From an uncultured Clostridia bacterium (lineage in GTDB: Bacteria > Bacillota > Clostridia > Oscillospirales > Acutalibacteraceae): 53,966 nt of DNA. The position numbers and the translations under genes are program-made. The notes below the pieces were generated by a model that saw nothing but the letters and a program-made list of their open reading frames with translations, was not told the origin of the DNA and made no database searches. The stretch is taken from the NCBI GenBank assembly GCA_947589415.1, contig CANQBP010000013.1:1-53966 (forward strand), written 5' to 3'. Shown here piece after piece: positions 32,320-41,912 of the stretch. Position 1 is the first letter of the stretch, and each line of letters begins with the position of its first letter.

Positions 32320-34941
32320 CTATTCGGTTATAACATAATAGGTCATATCTGTAAATTTCAAAGTCTTACTCCCCTCGACCGGTTCTGCAAAAAATTCACC
32401 TTTAATTTCCATTCCGTCATTCATATAAATCATTCCCGTACCGACCGCATAGCCTTTTGAAAATACTCCGGTATATCTGTGGTCGCAAAACAGTAACGTG
32501 CCTTTCCCGTCAGGCATACCTTCGGAAAGACAACCCGTATATTTTCCGTGCATATAATCCTTATCAACTGCATATTCGGGCGTATGTCTGTACTTCTCAT
32601 ATTCGCTGCCGTTAAGAGGTTCGCATACGGGAAGATCACTCGGCTGCATAAAAAATACCTGCATTGCCTTTTCGGGCATACCGTTCCTGAATATCCCCTC
32701 AAATTCTTTTTCACATTCATCATTATACGAACAACCCATGCCGTTCTTTTTACCGTCGGCAATATTCCCGAAAAATGTCATTATATTATCCTGCGAATAT
32801 TCGCACATATACGTAAGAACATCATCAACATATATACACTTTCTTATTACTCTTTCATTGAATATTTCATTTATTCTGCCGTTACGTTTTCCGCTGCGGA
32901 ACTGACCGACATATTTTACCGTACCGTTATCATAAAGCAATCCGCAGCCGTTATAACAGTTATTTTCCCACATTCCGAAATACTCCGCCTCATCATCTCT
33001 ATATCCTGTTCCTATTCCGCAGCGTTCACCCTTTTTAAATTCTCCGGAATAAATAAGTTTGCCGTTGTTGTAGAGTTTTCCCGCACCGTCATACGCAGAA
33101 TTAACAAAACTGCCATCGTATATTTTTACTCCGTCTTTATATTCGATCCCCTTGCCGTTTCTGCGCATATTCCTCCATTCTCCGCAATATACAAGGTGAT
33201 TGTTTACATCGTACTCATTAAACACACCCGTAGGTTCCCCGTCTGCAAATCGTCCCTCAACGTATGCGCCGCCGTCAAAAAATAATCTGCCCGCACCGTT
33301 ATACATATTTTCTCCGAAACCGCCCATATATATGAGCCTGCCAGTGCGGTCTGTGAGGGAACATTGACCTTCAGCCTTTCCGTTTTTGAATGTACCTCTT
33401 AAAACGGTTCCGTTCTCAAGATAAAGTGTTCCTTTACCGTTGTAAAGATTATTTTTCCATTCTCCTCTGTAACATACAGAACCGTCGTCTTTGTATGATA
33501 TACCTCTTCCAATCCTTACATTACCCTCATATTCCCCGACATACACCATATTTCCTTCGCTGTCAAATTGTGTTCCCGTACCGAGAAATTGACCGTCCTT
33601 GTATTTTCCGACAAAAAAGTTATCCCCGTCTGCCGAATATGTAACACCTGCTCCGTTAAGTTTTCCGTCTTTTGTTTTACCGAGATATAAAAGTTCCCCG
33701 TTCTTATCAAAACACGCACCAATTCCGCATGATTTGTTATCCTGCCATTTTCCCGCAAAAACACTTCCGTCGTTCGGTGAAAACGATACTCCGACACCTT
33801 CACGCTTGTTTTGATTCCATGTACCTGCATAACACAACTTACCGGATTTAAAGTAATAAACTCCGAAACCCTGACGTTTATCGTCCTTATATCCGCCCTC
33901 GTATGCGGTTTTACCGTCCGACATTGCGGTTCTTCCCATACCGTTTCGTTTATCGCCTGCAACATCTCCATAGTAATAGTACTTGCTTTCACCCGACTCG
34001 ATTATAAGTTTCTCTTTTGCTTCATAAGGACATTCAGTCGAAAATGCACATGGCTGATTTTGCTCACCGGTTACGACTTTATCATAAACATAGCTTTCGA
34101 CCGATTCAGTAACCGATGTATTTTCATTTTTGACATTTTCATCAAATAATTTTTTATCCTCCGAATTTGTATCGTTATCTTCTGACAAAGAATTACTGTT
34201 TTCCGCAAAATTATCCTTATACTCTGACTGTTCCTCATTAAGCAAAGTATTATCTATATTGAATGCCGGCTCTATATCTTCATCAGGTTCACCGCTCGTA
34301 TCTGCATAATTTTCATTTTCAAATATTTTATCGAGCATAATTTCTCTTTTTTTTGCATCGGGTTCATTACAAAAATAGTAATTCCCGCTGTTTGTACGGC
34401 AAAAAATATTCGGTTCTCCTAATGCATGGTTAAGCTCCTCCGTATAAACCTTATCAACGACCTGTTCAAACGGATAAAGCACATCTGTAACACTATTGTT
34501 TTTGCTTACCAAAACACTTCTCTCTCCGTCCGAAGAGGGTATGACTGTACATATAGGAACAGTTTTGTTTTTCTTGGAAAAAAATTCGGCTTTGAGAAGT
34601 TTGTGTGAATTATCATAGTATGTTTTTTTATATGTATTTCTTTCCTTGTCGAGTGATACCACATAATAGCCATCCCCATCTGTAACAGAATACTCCGCAA
34701 GTTGAGAACCTATCATTTTTTTCCATTTAAGAGGTCTGCCGTTTTCCATATGGTACGAACAGCGGTAAACATTGCCCATTATATTATAGGTACTTCGATT
34801 TTTCTGGCGCTTTTGCGTTTCAAAATATTTCTGCCTTATCTTGCTTAAAATATCCCCCTCATCTATACTTTCGACAAGTGTATTGTAAATTCCGTAATAT
34901 ATAAGCTCTCGGTCGGCTTTCTGCACTAATTTGTAATCCAT
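32320..34941 (-). CDS. Large MORN-repeat protein
   Basis: An 873-residue soluble protein with no signal or membrane helix. Residues 1 to about 200 form an unrecognised domain (starting MDYKLVQKADRELIYYGIYN). Residues about 215-300 are acidic and low-complexity. From about 320 to the C-terminus there are some twenty MORN repeats of 20-24 residues with the Y-x-G-x-(W/Y/F)-x-x-x-x-x-x-G-x-G pattern, for example YVGEYEGNVRIGRGI and YRGEWKNNLYNGKGTLY. MORN arrays form elongated sheets binding partners or lipids. GAGAGGG precedes the ATG. It heads an operon with the HAD phosphatase, whose substrate or client link to it is unknown. Confidence 0.9.
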   Translation of the reverse strand: MDYKLVQKADRELIYYGIYNTLVESIDEGDILSKIRQKYFETQKRQKNRSTYNIMGNVYRCSYHMENGRPLKWKKMIGSQLAEYSVTDGDGYYVVSLDKERNTYKKTYYDNSHKLLKAEFFSKKNKTVPICTVIPSSDGERSVLVSKNNSVTDVLYPFEQVVDKVYTEELNHALGEPNIFCRTNSGNYYFCNEPDAKKREIMLDKIFENENYADTSGEPDEDIEPAFNIDNTLLNEEQSEYKDNFAENSNSLSEDNDTNSEDKKLFDENVKNENTSVTESVESYVYDKVVTGEQNQPCAFSTECPYEAKEKLIIESGESKYYYYGDVAGDKRNGMGRTAMSDGKTAYEGGYKDDKRQGFGVYYFKSGKLCYAGTWNQNKREGVGVSFSPNDGSVFAGKWQDNKSCGIGACFDKNGELLYLGKTKDGKLNGAGVTYSADGDNFFVGKYKDGQFLGTGTQFDSEGNMVYVGEYEGNVRIGRGISYKDDGSVCYRGEWKNNLYNGKGTLYLENGTVLRGTFKNGKAEGQCSLTDRTGRLIYMGGFGENMYNGAGRLFFDGGAYVEGRFADGEPTGVFNEYDVNNHLVYCGEWRNMRRNGKGIEYKDGVKIYDGSFVNSAYDGAGKLYNNGKLIYSGEFKKGERCGIGTGYRDDEAEYFGMWENNCYNGCGLLYDNGTVKYVGQFRSGKRNGRINEIFNERVIRKCIYVDDVLTYMCEYSQDNIMTFFGNIADGKKNGMGCSYNDECEKEFEGIFRNGMPEKAMQVFFMQPSDLPVCEPLNGSEYEKYRHTPEYAVDKDYMHGKYTGCLSEGMPDGKGTLLFCDHRYTGVFSKGYAVGTGMIYMNDGMEIKGEFFAEPVEGSKTLKFTDMTYYVITE

Positions 34942-35091
34942 AACAATATCCCTCTCATGTTTTATACATTAACTATAATACAATAATTATCGTTTTTTTG
35001 CAAGAAAAAGCAAGATAAATACAGTCAAAAATCTTTTAAAAATCTTTGGTATGTGATATAATTTACTTATATTCGATTAAGGAGGTATTCT

Positions 35092-36015
35092 ATGGATTTT
35101 TTATTTCTTGATAATGTAATTACTGCTCCCGATGTAGAAAAGCAAATCAGTCATTTTCAGGAATGGTTTAATTCTTTTATAAATTGGCTGGTAGGAATGC
35201 TGCCTAATATCATATCCGCCATTGTGATCCTCGTCGGAGGTTGGTGGCTTATTAAACTCATACTTAAAATAATGGTACGTGCGCTTAACAAAGGAAAAGC
35301 GGATCAGACGGTTATCAGCTTTCTTAATTCGATCGTAAAAGCTGCTTTGTTTATTTTTTTGGGTGTATGTGTGCTTTCGGCATTAAATTTCGATGTGTCC
35401 ACGCTTATTGCCGCCATAGGTGCGGCTACCGTAACTATCGGTCTTGCCCTTAAAGACAGTCTTTCAAATGTTGCAAGCGGAACACTTATTATTATAAATA
35501 AAAAATTCAAAACCGGAGATTTTATTGAAACCGAGGGGATAATCGGTGAAGTCATAAAAATCGACATGATGTACACCACACTCCGCACCTATGATTATAA
35601 AGAGGTCATTATACCCAATTCGAGGCTAACATCAAATAATATTATAAATCATTTCACGCTCGACATAAGAAGGCTCGAAATTCCCGTGCCGATTTCTTAT
35701 GAGGAAGATATTGCAAAAGCCAGAAGCGTTATTATGGAGCTTATAAAAAATGACGAACGTGTTATTGAAGATAAGGACAACAAAATTGTAGTTGATAAAT
35801 TCAACGAAAGCAGTGTTGATCTTACAGTATGGATATGGTGCGCTTCCGATGATTACTGGACACTTCTGTTTGATATGAGAGAAAAAATCAAATCAGCCCT
35901 CAACAAGGCAAACATAGAAATACCTTTCAATCAGATTGATGTACATATCGACAACTGTATAAATGACAAAATAGATTTCATTAAAAATTTTAAAAAAGGA
36001 GAAGATAAAAGATGA
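35092..36015 (+). CDS. mscS: Small-conductance mechanosensitive channel (MscS family)
   Basis: A 307-residue MscS-type channel that releases solutes on hypo-osmotic shock. It has an amphipathic start and three membrane helices (about 30-60, 75-100, 108-125). The pore helix region is AAIGAATVTIGLALKDSLSNVASG, followed by the beta domain KTGDFIETEGIIGEVIKID and TTLRTYDYKEVIIPNS. A soluble vestibule domain completes the family length. AAGGAGG lies upstream of the ATG. Its stop overlaps the coaX start (ATGA), so the two are co-translated. Confidence 0.94.
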   Translation: MDFLFLDNVITAPDVEKQISHFQEWFNSFINWLVGMLPNIISAIVILVGGWWLIKLILKIMVRALNKGKADQTVISFLNSIVKAALFIFLGVCVLSALNFDVSTLIAAIGAATVTIGLALKDSLSNVASGTLIIINKKFKTGDFIETEGIIGEVIKIDMMYTTLRTYDYKEVIIPNSRLTSNNIINHFTLDIRRLEIPVPISYEEDIAKARSVIMELIKNDERVIEDKDNKIVVDKFNESSVDLTVWIWCASDDYWTLLFDMREKIKSALNKANIEIPFNQIDVHIDNCINDKIDFIKNFKKGEDKR

Positions 36016-36779
36016 TACTTGCTATTGATGTCGGTAATACTAACATAGTTTTCGGAGGAATTGAAAACTCCGTCCCGGTATTTATTACAAGAATAAATAC
36101 CGACAAAAACAAAACCGAGGACGAATATGCCGTTATATTCAAAACGCTTATAGAAATAAACGGAGGCTCTCCGATCGACTTTGACGGGGCAATAATATCT
36201 TCGGTCGTTCCGCAGCTTAATGAAGTACTCAAAAAAGCAGTGTGGCTTCTTACAAAATGCGAAGCTCTTATTGTCGGCCCCGGAGTTAAAACAGGACTTA
36301 ATATAAAAATTGACAACCCCGCAACACTCGGAAGTGATATTGTCGTCGGTTGTGTTGCTGCACTTGCACAATACCCTAAGCCGTTTATCGTAATAGATAT
36401 GGGAACCGCAACAACAATGGTCGTTGTTGATAAGGACGGAATTTACAGGGGCGGTATCATAGCTCCCGGAGTAGAGGTTGCAATGGAGTCGCTGACGGGC
36501 AATACCGCTCAACTGCCCGCAATAAGTCTTGATGCCCCCAAAAAGGCAATAGGAACAAATACTGCCGACTGTATGCGTTCGGGAATAGTTTTCGGAAACG
36601 CTGCAATGATTGACGGAATGATAGACAGATTCTCCCTCGAAATTGAGGGAGAACCGTCAATAGTTGCAACGGGGGGACTATCCGCAAAGATCATACCTAA
36701 TTGCAAACATAATATTTTTATTGATAATGATTTGCTTATAAAGGGACTTGAAATTATTTATAAAAAGAATAACGAATGA
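36012..36779 (+). CDS. coaX: Type III pantothenate kinase
   Basis: CoaX phosphorylates pantothenate, the first step of CoA synthesis. The 255-residue product has the ASKHA nucleotide-binding signatures: AIDVGNTNIVFGG (residues 4-16), GPGVKTGLNI near 93, VIDMGTATTMVVVD near 124 with the catalytic Asp, GGIIAPGVEVAMESL near 146, and ATGGLSAKI near 217. AAAAGGAGAAG precedes the ATG, which overlaps the mscS stop. It supplies CoA, the donor used by the phosphopantetheinyl transferase 5 kb away, though no direct link is shown. Confidence 0.96.
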   Translation: MILAIDVGNTNIVFGGIENSVPVFITRINTDKNKTEDEYAVIFKTLIEINGGSPIDFDGAIISSVVPQLNEVLKKAVWLLTKCEALIVGPGVKTGLNIKIDNPATLGSDIVVGCVAALAQYPKPFIVIDMGTATTMVVVDKDGIYRGGIIAPGVEVAMESLTGNTAQLPAISLDAPKKAIGTNTADCMRSGIVFGNAAMIDGMIDRFSLEIEGEPSIVATGGLSAKIIPNCKHNIFIDNDLLIKGLEIIYKKNNE

Positions 36780-36887
36780 CATTTATTTAAACCCGAACGT
36801 ACATTTGCAGCTTTGAAATAACTGCAAAATACACATTCACAGTATGGCTGAAAGGGAAATTTTTTCATATATTTAAGGGTGAATGTT

Positions 36888-37448
36888 ATGACCGAAAAAG
36901 AAAAAATGCTAAACGGAGAATGGCACGATGCCAATTTTGACGAAAATCTGCTCAAAGAACGTCAAAGAGCCGAATTGCTCTGTTATAATTTTAATATGTC
37001 CAAACCGGGAAGTACGGAACAGCTTTCCGCTTTAAAGACACTTTTGGGTGTTGATTTACCGAAAGGGCTTACTATACTTGCACCTGCTTATTTTGATTAC
37101 GGTACACAAACACATTTTAGTGAGGGTGTATTTGTTAATCACGGCTGTTATTTTATGGACGGCGGCACAATTTACATTGGCAGGAATGTTTTCATAGGCC
37201 CGTTCTGCGGCTTTTACACTGCCGGACACCCCATAAATTTTACGGACAGGAATAAGGGGCTGGAGAGAGCATTGCCAATTCACATAGGTGACAACTGTTG
37301 GTTTGGTGCTAACGTATCCGTTCTGCAAGGCGTTACGATCGGAAACGGTTGTGTGATTGCTGCCGGAAGTGTGGTCACAGAGGATCTTCCCGAAAACTGT
37401 TTGGCAGCCGGTGTTCCCGCTGATGTAAAAAAATATATAAATCAATAA
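36888..37448 (+). CDS. Maltose/galactoside O-acetyltransferase family protein
   Basis: A 186-residue left-handed beta-helix acetyltransferase. The N-terminal maltose-acetyltransferase segment TEKEKMLNGEWHDANFDENLLKER is followed by hexapeptide repeats: FVNHGCYFMDGGTIYIGRNVFIGPFCGFYTAGHPI, HIGDNCWFGANVSVLQGVTIGNGCVIAAGSVVTEDLP. The catalytic His is in TAGHPI near residue 114. It acetylates sugar hydroxyls from acetyl-CoA. I prefer the ATG at 36888 (spacing from AAGGGTG) to the GTG at 36879. A terminator follows at 37506. Confidence 0.92.
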   Translation: MTEKEKMLNGEWHDANFDENLLKERQRAELLCYNFNMSKPGSTEQLSALKTLLGVDLPKGLTILAPAYFDYGTQTHFSEGVFVNHGCYFMDGGTIYIGRNVFIGPFCGFYTAGHPINFTDRNKGLERALPIHIGDNCWFGANVSVLQGVTIGNGCVIAAGSVVTEDLPENCLAAGVPADVKKYINQ

Positions 37449-37505
37449 ATACTGTCGTTTATTAAAATAAGCCGCTTAAAAGTTCCGCTTCTGCTAAAAT
37501 AAATT

Positions 37506-37538
37506 AAAAAAGCCGTCCGCTTGAAGGACGACTTTTTT
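37506..37538. terminator. Bidirectional intrinsic terminator
   Basis: AAAAAAGcCGTCC pairs with GGACGaCTTTTTT around GCTTGAA. It has A and T tracts on both sides and separates the acetyltransferase (plus) from the end of rluD (minus). Confidence 0.9.
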
Positions 37539-37557
37539 GGTTTTAATTGGTTTAAAA

Positions 37558-38472
37558 TCACTTATCCAAAAATTTAAGAAAATCCGAAAAATATTCGGGC
37601 AAATCGGTCGACAACTCAATCATATTACCCGTTCTCGGATGCTTAAAGGCTATGTAGTAAGCATGAAGACACTGACCGCCAAGTGAGGAAATAACTTTTT
37701 TCGGGCCGTAAACCGGATCACCTGCGACAGGATGCCCTATATGTGCCATGTGTACACGAATTTGATGTGTTCTGCCGGTTTCAAGAATAAGCTCAAGATG
37801 AGTAAAACCCCGATACCTGCCCAATACCCTATAATGGGTTACAGCATTTCTGGAATTTTTCTCCGTTACCGCCATCTTCTTTCTGTCAACAGGATTTCTG
37901 CCTATCGGCGCATTTACGGTACCTTCGTCATCTTTGAAATTACCGTAAACAACAGCTTGATATTTTCTCGTAAAGCTGTGTTCCTTTATCTGTTCCGCAA
38001 GCAGTCTGTGAGAAAAATCGTTTTTTGCTGCTATAAGCAAACCGCTTGTATCCTTGTCTATTCTGTGAACTATCCCCGGACGAAGCACACCGTTTATCCC
38101 GGAAAGATTGTCCTTGCAATAATACAAAAGGGCATTTACAAGTGTGCCCGAATAATTACCCGCAGCAGGGTGAACGACCATGCCCTTGGGCTTATTCACA
38201 ACCAAAAGGTCATTGTCCTCATAAACAATATCAAGCGGTATATTTTCGGGTACAGCCTGCGGCAATACAGGATCCGGTACAGTCACCGCTATAACGTCCC
38301 CTGTTTTTATCCTGTAATTTTTTGCGGGTACTTTCCCGTTCACACATACCAAACCGTCCGATATCAGTTTTGCGGCAGCCGAACGTGAAATTTCGCTGTC
38401 TGCGGAAGATATATAGCTGTCTATCCTTTGACCGTCGTCATCACGGCTTATCAGATAAGTTTTTTCATTCAT
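37558..38472 (-). CDS. rluD: Ribosomal large subunit pseudouridine synthase, RluD family
   Basis: A 304-residue RluA/RluD-type pseudouridine synthase. It has an N-terminal S4 RNA-binding domain (about 15-75, AAKLISDGLVCVNGKVPAKNYRIKTGD) and a catalytic domain with VVNKPKGMVVHPAAGN and HRIDKDTSGLL near residue 140, whose Asp is the nucleophile. The HQIRVHMAHIGHPVAGDPVYG segment is near 245. The ATG at 38472 lies inside the last codons of lspA (eight-base overlap) behind GAGGAAG. The ORF continues 30 codons further within lspA and was trimmed. Confidence 0.95.
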   Translation of the reverse strand: MNEKTYLISRDDDGQRIDSYISSADSEISRSAAAKLISDGLVCVNGKVPAKNYRIKTGDVIAVTVPDPVLPQAVPENIPLDIVYEDNDLLVVNKPKGMVVHPAAGNYSGTLVNALLYYCKDNLSGINGVLRPGIVHRIDKDTSGLLIAAKNDFSHRLLAEQIKEHSFTRKYQAVVYGNFKDDEGTVNAPIGRNPVDRKKMAVTEKNSRNAVTHYRVLGRYRGFTHLELILETGRTHQIRVHMAHIGHPVAGDPVYGPKKVISSLGGQCLHAYYIAFKHPRTGNMIELSTDLPEYFSDFLKFLDK

Positions 38473-38965
38473 CTGATACTTCCTCGCACTCATCATCAAC
38501 GAGCTTCTTTTTTTCGGATTTATCAGGCAGGAAAATCGCATAAATAATAAACAATACCGCACCTATTGTAATGCAGTAGTCGGCGAAATTGCACACCGGA
38601 GGAAAAAAGGAAACCGAAATATAGTCTATTACAAAACCTCTGAATATTCTGTCGATAAGATTTCCTACACCGCCGCCCAAAATAAACGTAACAGCAGTAT
38701 AAAACAGCATACCACTACATTTTTTGCTCAAGAGAAGATACAGAAAAACACCAATAAGCGCAGCGGTCAAAACAGCAAATACAAGTGTTCCATTCTGAAA
38801 AACGCCGAATGCTGCTCCCCTGTTCTCGGTATAAACAAACGAAAGCAAATTATCTATTATAGTAATACTGCCGTCCGGACGTAAATGTATATAGATAAGT
38901 ATTTTTATCATCTGGTCGGCAGTTGCCAAAAGACCCGCAATTACAAGTACCAAAGCAAAAGTCAT
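38465..38965 (-). CDS. lspA: Lipoprotein signal peptidase II
   Basis: LspA removes the signal peptide of prolipoproteins in the membrane. The 166-residue product has four membrane helices. The aspartic dyad region shows as GNLIDRIFRGFVIDYI near 113-128 and VCNFADYCITIGAVLF near 138. The C-terminus is unusually charged (PDKSEKKKLVDDECEEVSDE). It overlaps rluD by eight bases; ileS ends about 85 bp upstream with a hairpin between. Confidence 0.95.
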   Translation of the reverse strand: MTFALVLVIAGLLATADQMIKILIYIHLRPDGSITIIDNLLSFVYTENRGAAFGVFQNGTLVFAVLTAALIGVFLYLLLSKKCSGMLFYTAVTFILGGGVGNLIDRIFRGFVIDYISVSFFPPVCNFADYCITIGAVLFIIYAIFLPDKSEKKKLVDDECEEVSDE

Positions 38966-38987
38966 TTCTCTCCCCCTTTATTTAAAC

Positions 38988-39015
38988 AGGCGGTGTATCC
39001 GCAGAAACACCGCCT
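38988..39015 (-). terminator. Hairpin between ileS and lspA
   Basis: AGGCGGTGT pairs perfectly with ACACCGCCT. On the minus strand it is followed only by GTTTAAATAAAG, so termination would be partial; it may instead be a processing or stability element. Confidence 0.5.
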
Positions 39016-39050
39016 AATATATTTTTGCCTTTATATCAGTTGGCGAATTT

Positions 39051-41831
39051 TCAAATGTTCATAGCCTCAATAACACTTGCGCAGCGGCTGCAAAGAGAAG
39101 GATGACTGCAATTTTTTCCGACAGTATCGCTGAATACCCAACAGCGTTCGCATTTTTTACCCTCTGCCTGAACAACTTCAACCTCAAGACCGTCATTATC
39201 CGTATTCACAATTTCAACGGCAGATACGATAAATGCAGCGGAAAGCTCCTGCTCAACGGATTTAAGAAAATCATACTGTTCGCCGCAGCATTTGAGAATA
39301 ACTTTTGCTTCAAGGGAAGAACGGAGCTTTTTACTCTTTATCTCAACCTCAAGTGCTTTTTTAACGATATCCCTCGTTTCATGTATTCTGTCCCACATTG
39401 AGGTAAAACTCTCATCAAACTCAATACCCGTGAGTTTCGGCATATCGTTGAACAGCACATTTTCGGGATTTGCGGAACTGTCATGCGGCATATGCTGCCA
39501 TATCTCATCAGACGTATACACAAGTATCGGTGATATCAACCTTGTCATGGCATCGAGTATGGTATATATAGCCGTTTGAGCGGCACGGCGTTCCTTTCCG
39601 TCAGGTTTTTCGGTATAAAGTCTGTCCTTGAGAACGTCAAAGTAGAAGTTACTCATATCCACAACGCAGAAATTATGAATAGCCTGATACACTATATGAA
39701 AATCATAAGTATCATATCCGTGCCTTACCTTTTGATTAAGACTGTCAAGTTTCATCAGCGCCCACTTATCAATAGGCATCAAATCACTTTCGGGAACTCT
39801 ATCCTTATCGGGATCAAAATCACTTATGTTTCCGAGAATATAACGTGCCGTATTTCTGATTTTTCTATACGCCTCACTGAGTTGTGCAAGAATTTCATTT
39901 GAAATTCTTACGTCTGCATGATAATCACTCGATGCTACCCACAATCTTAAAATATCCGCACCGTACTTATTGATTATCTCGGCAGGCATAATACCGTTTC
40001 CGCCGGATTTCGACATTTTCTTTTTCTCCATATCGACAACCCAGCCGTGTGTTACTACCGATTTATACGGAGCTTTGCCCATTACGGCAACAGACGTAAG
40101 AAGTGATGACTGAAACCAGCCTCTGTACTGATCCGCACCTTCAAGATACATATCTGCCGGGTGCTTAAGATAAGGACGCATCTGACATACGGCAGCGTGA
40201 GAAACACCCGAATCGAACCATACGTCCATTATATCCTTTTCCTTATCAAATTCGGCAGCACCGCACTTCGGACATACCAATCCCTCCGGGATAAGCTCCG
40301 AAGCATCTTTTTCATACCAGACGTCCGAACCGTACTCACCGAATAATTTTGAAACATGGAGCATTACCTGTTTATCGAGAATAGGCTCGCCGCAATCCTT
40401 ACAGAAAAATATCGGTATAGGAACGCCCCATTTTCTCTGACGTGAAATACACCAGTCTTTTCTTTCACGAATCATTGCCGAAATTCTGTCCTCGCCCCAT
40501 GCGGGAACCCACTCGATATTTTTTATTTCATTTATTGCCGCATCTTTTATATCATCAACCGAACAAAACCATTGTTTGGTTGCTCTGAAAAGAACGGGCT
40601 TTTTACATCTCCAGCAATGCGGATATTGGTGGATAATCTTTTTAAGCGCAAACAAAGCACCTGTTTTTTCAAGATATTCCGCAATAGGCTTATTTGCATC
40701 ATCTGTAAGCAGACCCGCAAACATTCCCGCCTCTTCCGTAAGTCTGCCTTGTGCATCAACGGGTACAACCATGGGAAGCTCATCATAGTTTCTGCATACA
40801 TTATAGTCATCGACACCGTGACCGGGTGCTGTATGAACGCAGCCGGTACCGCTTTCGAGCGTTACATGATCACCAACGATAACGAGTGATGTCCTGTCTA
40901 TAAAAGGATGTGCGGTTTTCATATATTCAAGCTCCGAACCCTTTATAGTACCTATAACTTCATAATTATCCTTATTTGCAGCCTCCATTGCCGAAGCATA
41001 AAGATCTTCTGCCATTACATAATACTCACCGTCACACTTAATAAGACTGTAATTAAATCTCGGACCGACACATATTGCAACATTTGCCGGAAGTGTCCAT
41101 GTTGTCGTCGTCCATATTACAAAATAAGTATTTTTTATATCCGCACCCATTGCGGTCAACTTGCCCATATCATCAGTAACTCTGAACTTTACATAAATTG
41201 AATGGCAGGGGTCTTCCGCATATTCTATCTCCGCCTCGGCAAGGGCTGTCTGACAATCGGGACACCAATACACAGGTTTAAGTCCTCTGTAAATATATCC
41301 CTTATCTGCCATTTCAGCAAAAACCTCTATCTGCTTTGCCTCAAAATCATGAGTAAGCGTAATATAGGGATTATCCCACTCTCCTATCCCGCCAAGACGT
41401 TTGAACTGCTCACGCTGGTTATCAACATAGCTCATTGCAAACTCACGGCAAATCTTACGCAGCTCGACATCTGATATGGCATCGCTGTTGCTCACACCTG
41501 CTTTTTTTCTTGCTTTGAGTTCGGTGGGAAGTCCGTGTGTATCCCAACCGGGAACATACGGTGCTTTAAAGCCCGTCATATTCTTATATCTTACGATAAT
41601 ATCCTTGAGTGTTTTATTCATAGCATGACCGAGGTGTATATCTCCGTTTGCATACGGAGGACCGTCATGAAGAACATACAGCGGCTTTCCGTCGTTAAGC
41701 TGCATCAGCTTCTCATAAGTACCATTGTCCTGCCAACGTTTGAGCGTTACAGGCTCGGACTGCGGAAGTCCGGCTCTCATCGGAAAATCTGTCTTTGGCA
41801 GATTTAGTGTATTATTATAGTCCTGCGACAT
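39051..41831 (-). CDS. ileS: Isoleucyl-tRNA synthetase
   Basis: A 926-residue class I synthetase. Its HIGH-type motif is DGPPYANGDIHLGHA near 57-71, the editing-domain GTGCVHTAPGHG is near 330, and MSKSGGN is near 600. A C-terminal zinc motif (CERCW ... CSRC) lies near 895-918. This is the bacterial IleRS type with zinc tail. It lies between divIVA and lspA, the order common in Firmicutes. Only 81 bp separate it from divIVA, too little for a T-box leader. Confidence 0.97.
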   Translation of the reverse strand: MSQDYNNTLNLPKTDFPMRAGLPQSEPVTLKRWQDNGTYEKLMQLNDGKPLYVLHDGPPYANGDIHLGHAMNKTLKDIIVRYKNMTGFKAPYVPGWDTHGLPTELKARKKAGVSNSDAISDVELRKICREFAMSYVDNQREQFKRLGGIGEWDNPYITLTHDFEAKQIEVFAEMADKGYIYRGLKPVYWCPDCQTALAEAEIEYAEDPCHSIYVKFRVTDDMGKLTAMGADIKNTYFVIWTTTTWTLPANVAICVGPRFNYSLIKCDGEYYVMAEDLYASAMEAANKDNYEVIGTIKGSELEYMKTAHPFIDRTSLVIVGDHVTLESGTGCVHTAPGHGVDDYNVCRNYDELPMVVPVDAQGRLTEEAGMFAGLLTDDANKPIAEYLEKTGALFALKKIIHQYPHCWRCKKPVLFRATKQWFCSVDDIKDAAINEIKNIEWVPAWGEDRISAMIRERKDWCISRQRKWGVPIPIFFCKDCGEPILDKQVMLHVSKLFGEYGSDVWYEKDASELIPEGLVCPKCGAAEFDKEKDIMDVWFDSGVSHAAVCQMRPYLKHPADMYLEGADQYRGWFQSSLLTSVAVMGKAPYKSVVTHGWVVDMEKKKMSKSGGNGIMPAEIINKYGADILRLWVASSDYHADVRISNEILAQLSEAYRKIRNTARYILGNISDFDPDKDRVPESDLMPIDKWALMKLDSLNQKVRHGYDTYDFHIVYQAIHNFCVVDMSNFYFDVLKDRLYTEKPDGKERRAAQTAIYTILDAMTRLISPILVYTSDEIWQHMPHDSSANPENVLFNDMPKLTGIEFDESFTSMWDRIHETRDIVKKALEVEIKSKKLRSSLEAKVILKCCGEQYDFLKSVEQELSAAFIVSAVEIVNTDNDGLEVEVVQAEGKKCERCWVFSDTVGKNCSHPSLCSRCASVIEAMNI

Positions 41832-41876
41832 GGGTTCATTCTCTCCTCTTGCTTATAAATATAATTACAATCCAAA

Positions 41877-41897
41877 TTCCGACACACCGGTGTCGGA
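41877..41897 (-). other. Palindromic hairpin between divIVA and ileS
   Basis: TTCCGACAC pairs with GTGTGTCGGAA around CGGT. There is no T run on either strand. A role as weak attenuator or mRNA processing site is possible. Confidence 0.4.
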
Positions 41898-41912
41898 AAA
41901 TGCTGTTATATT

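Noticed and set aside
33516-33992. 158-residue minus-strand frame within the MORN gene
   Set aside because: It is an out-of-frame shadow created by the codon regularity of the MORN repeats; no ribosome site or domain.
41832-41912. T-box riboswitch upstream of ileS
   Set aside because: The gap to divIVA is only 81 bp, no specifier-loop structure is possible, and just one small palindrome is present.
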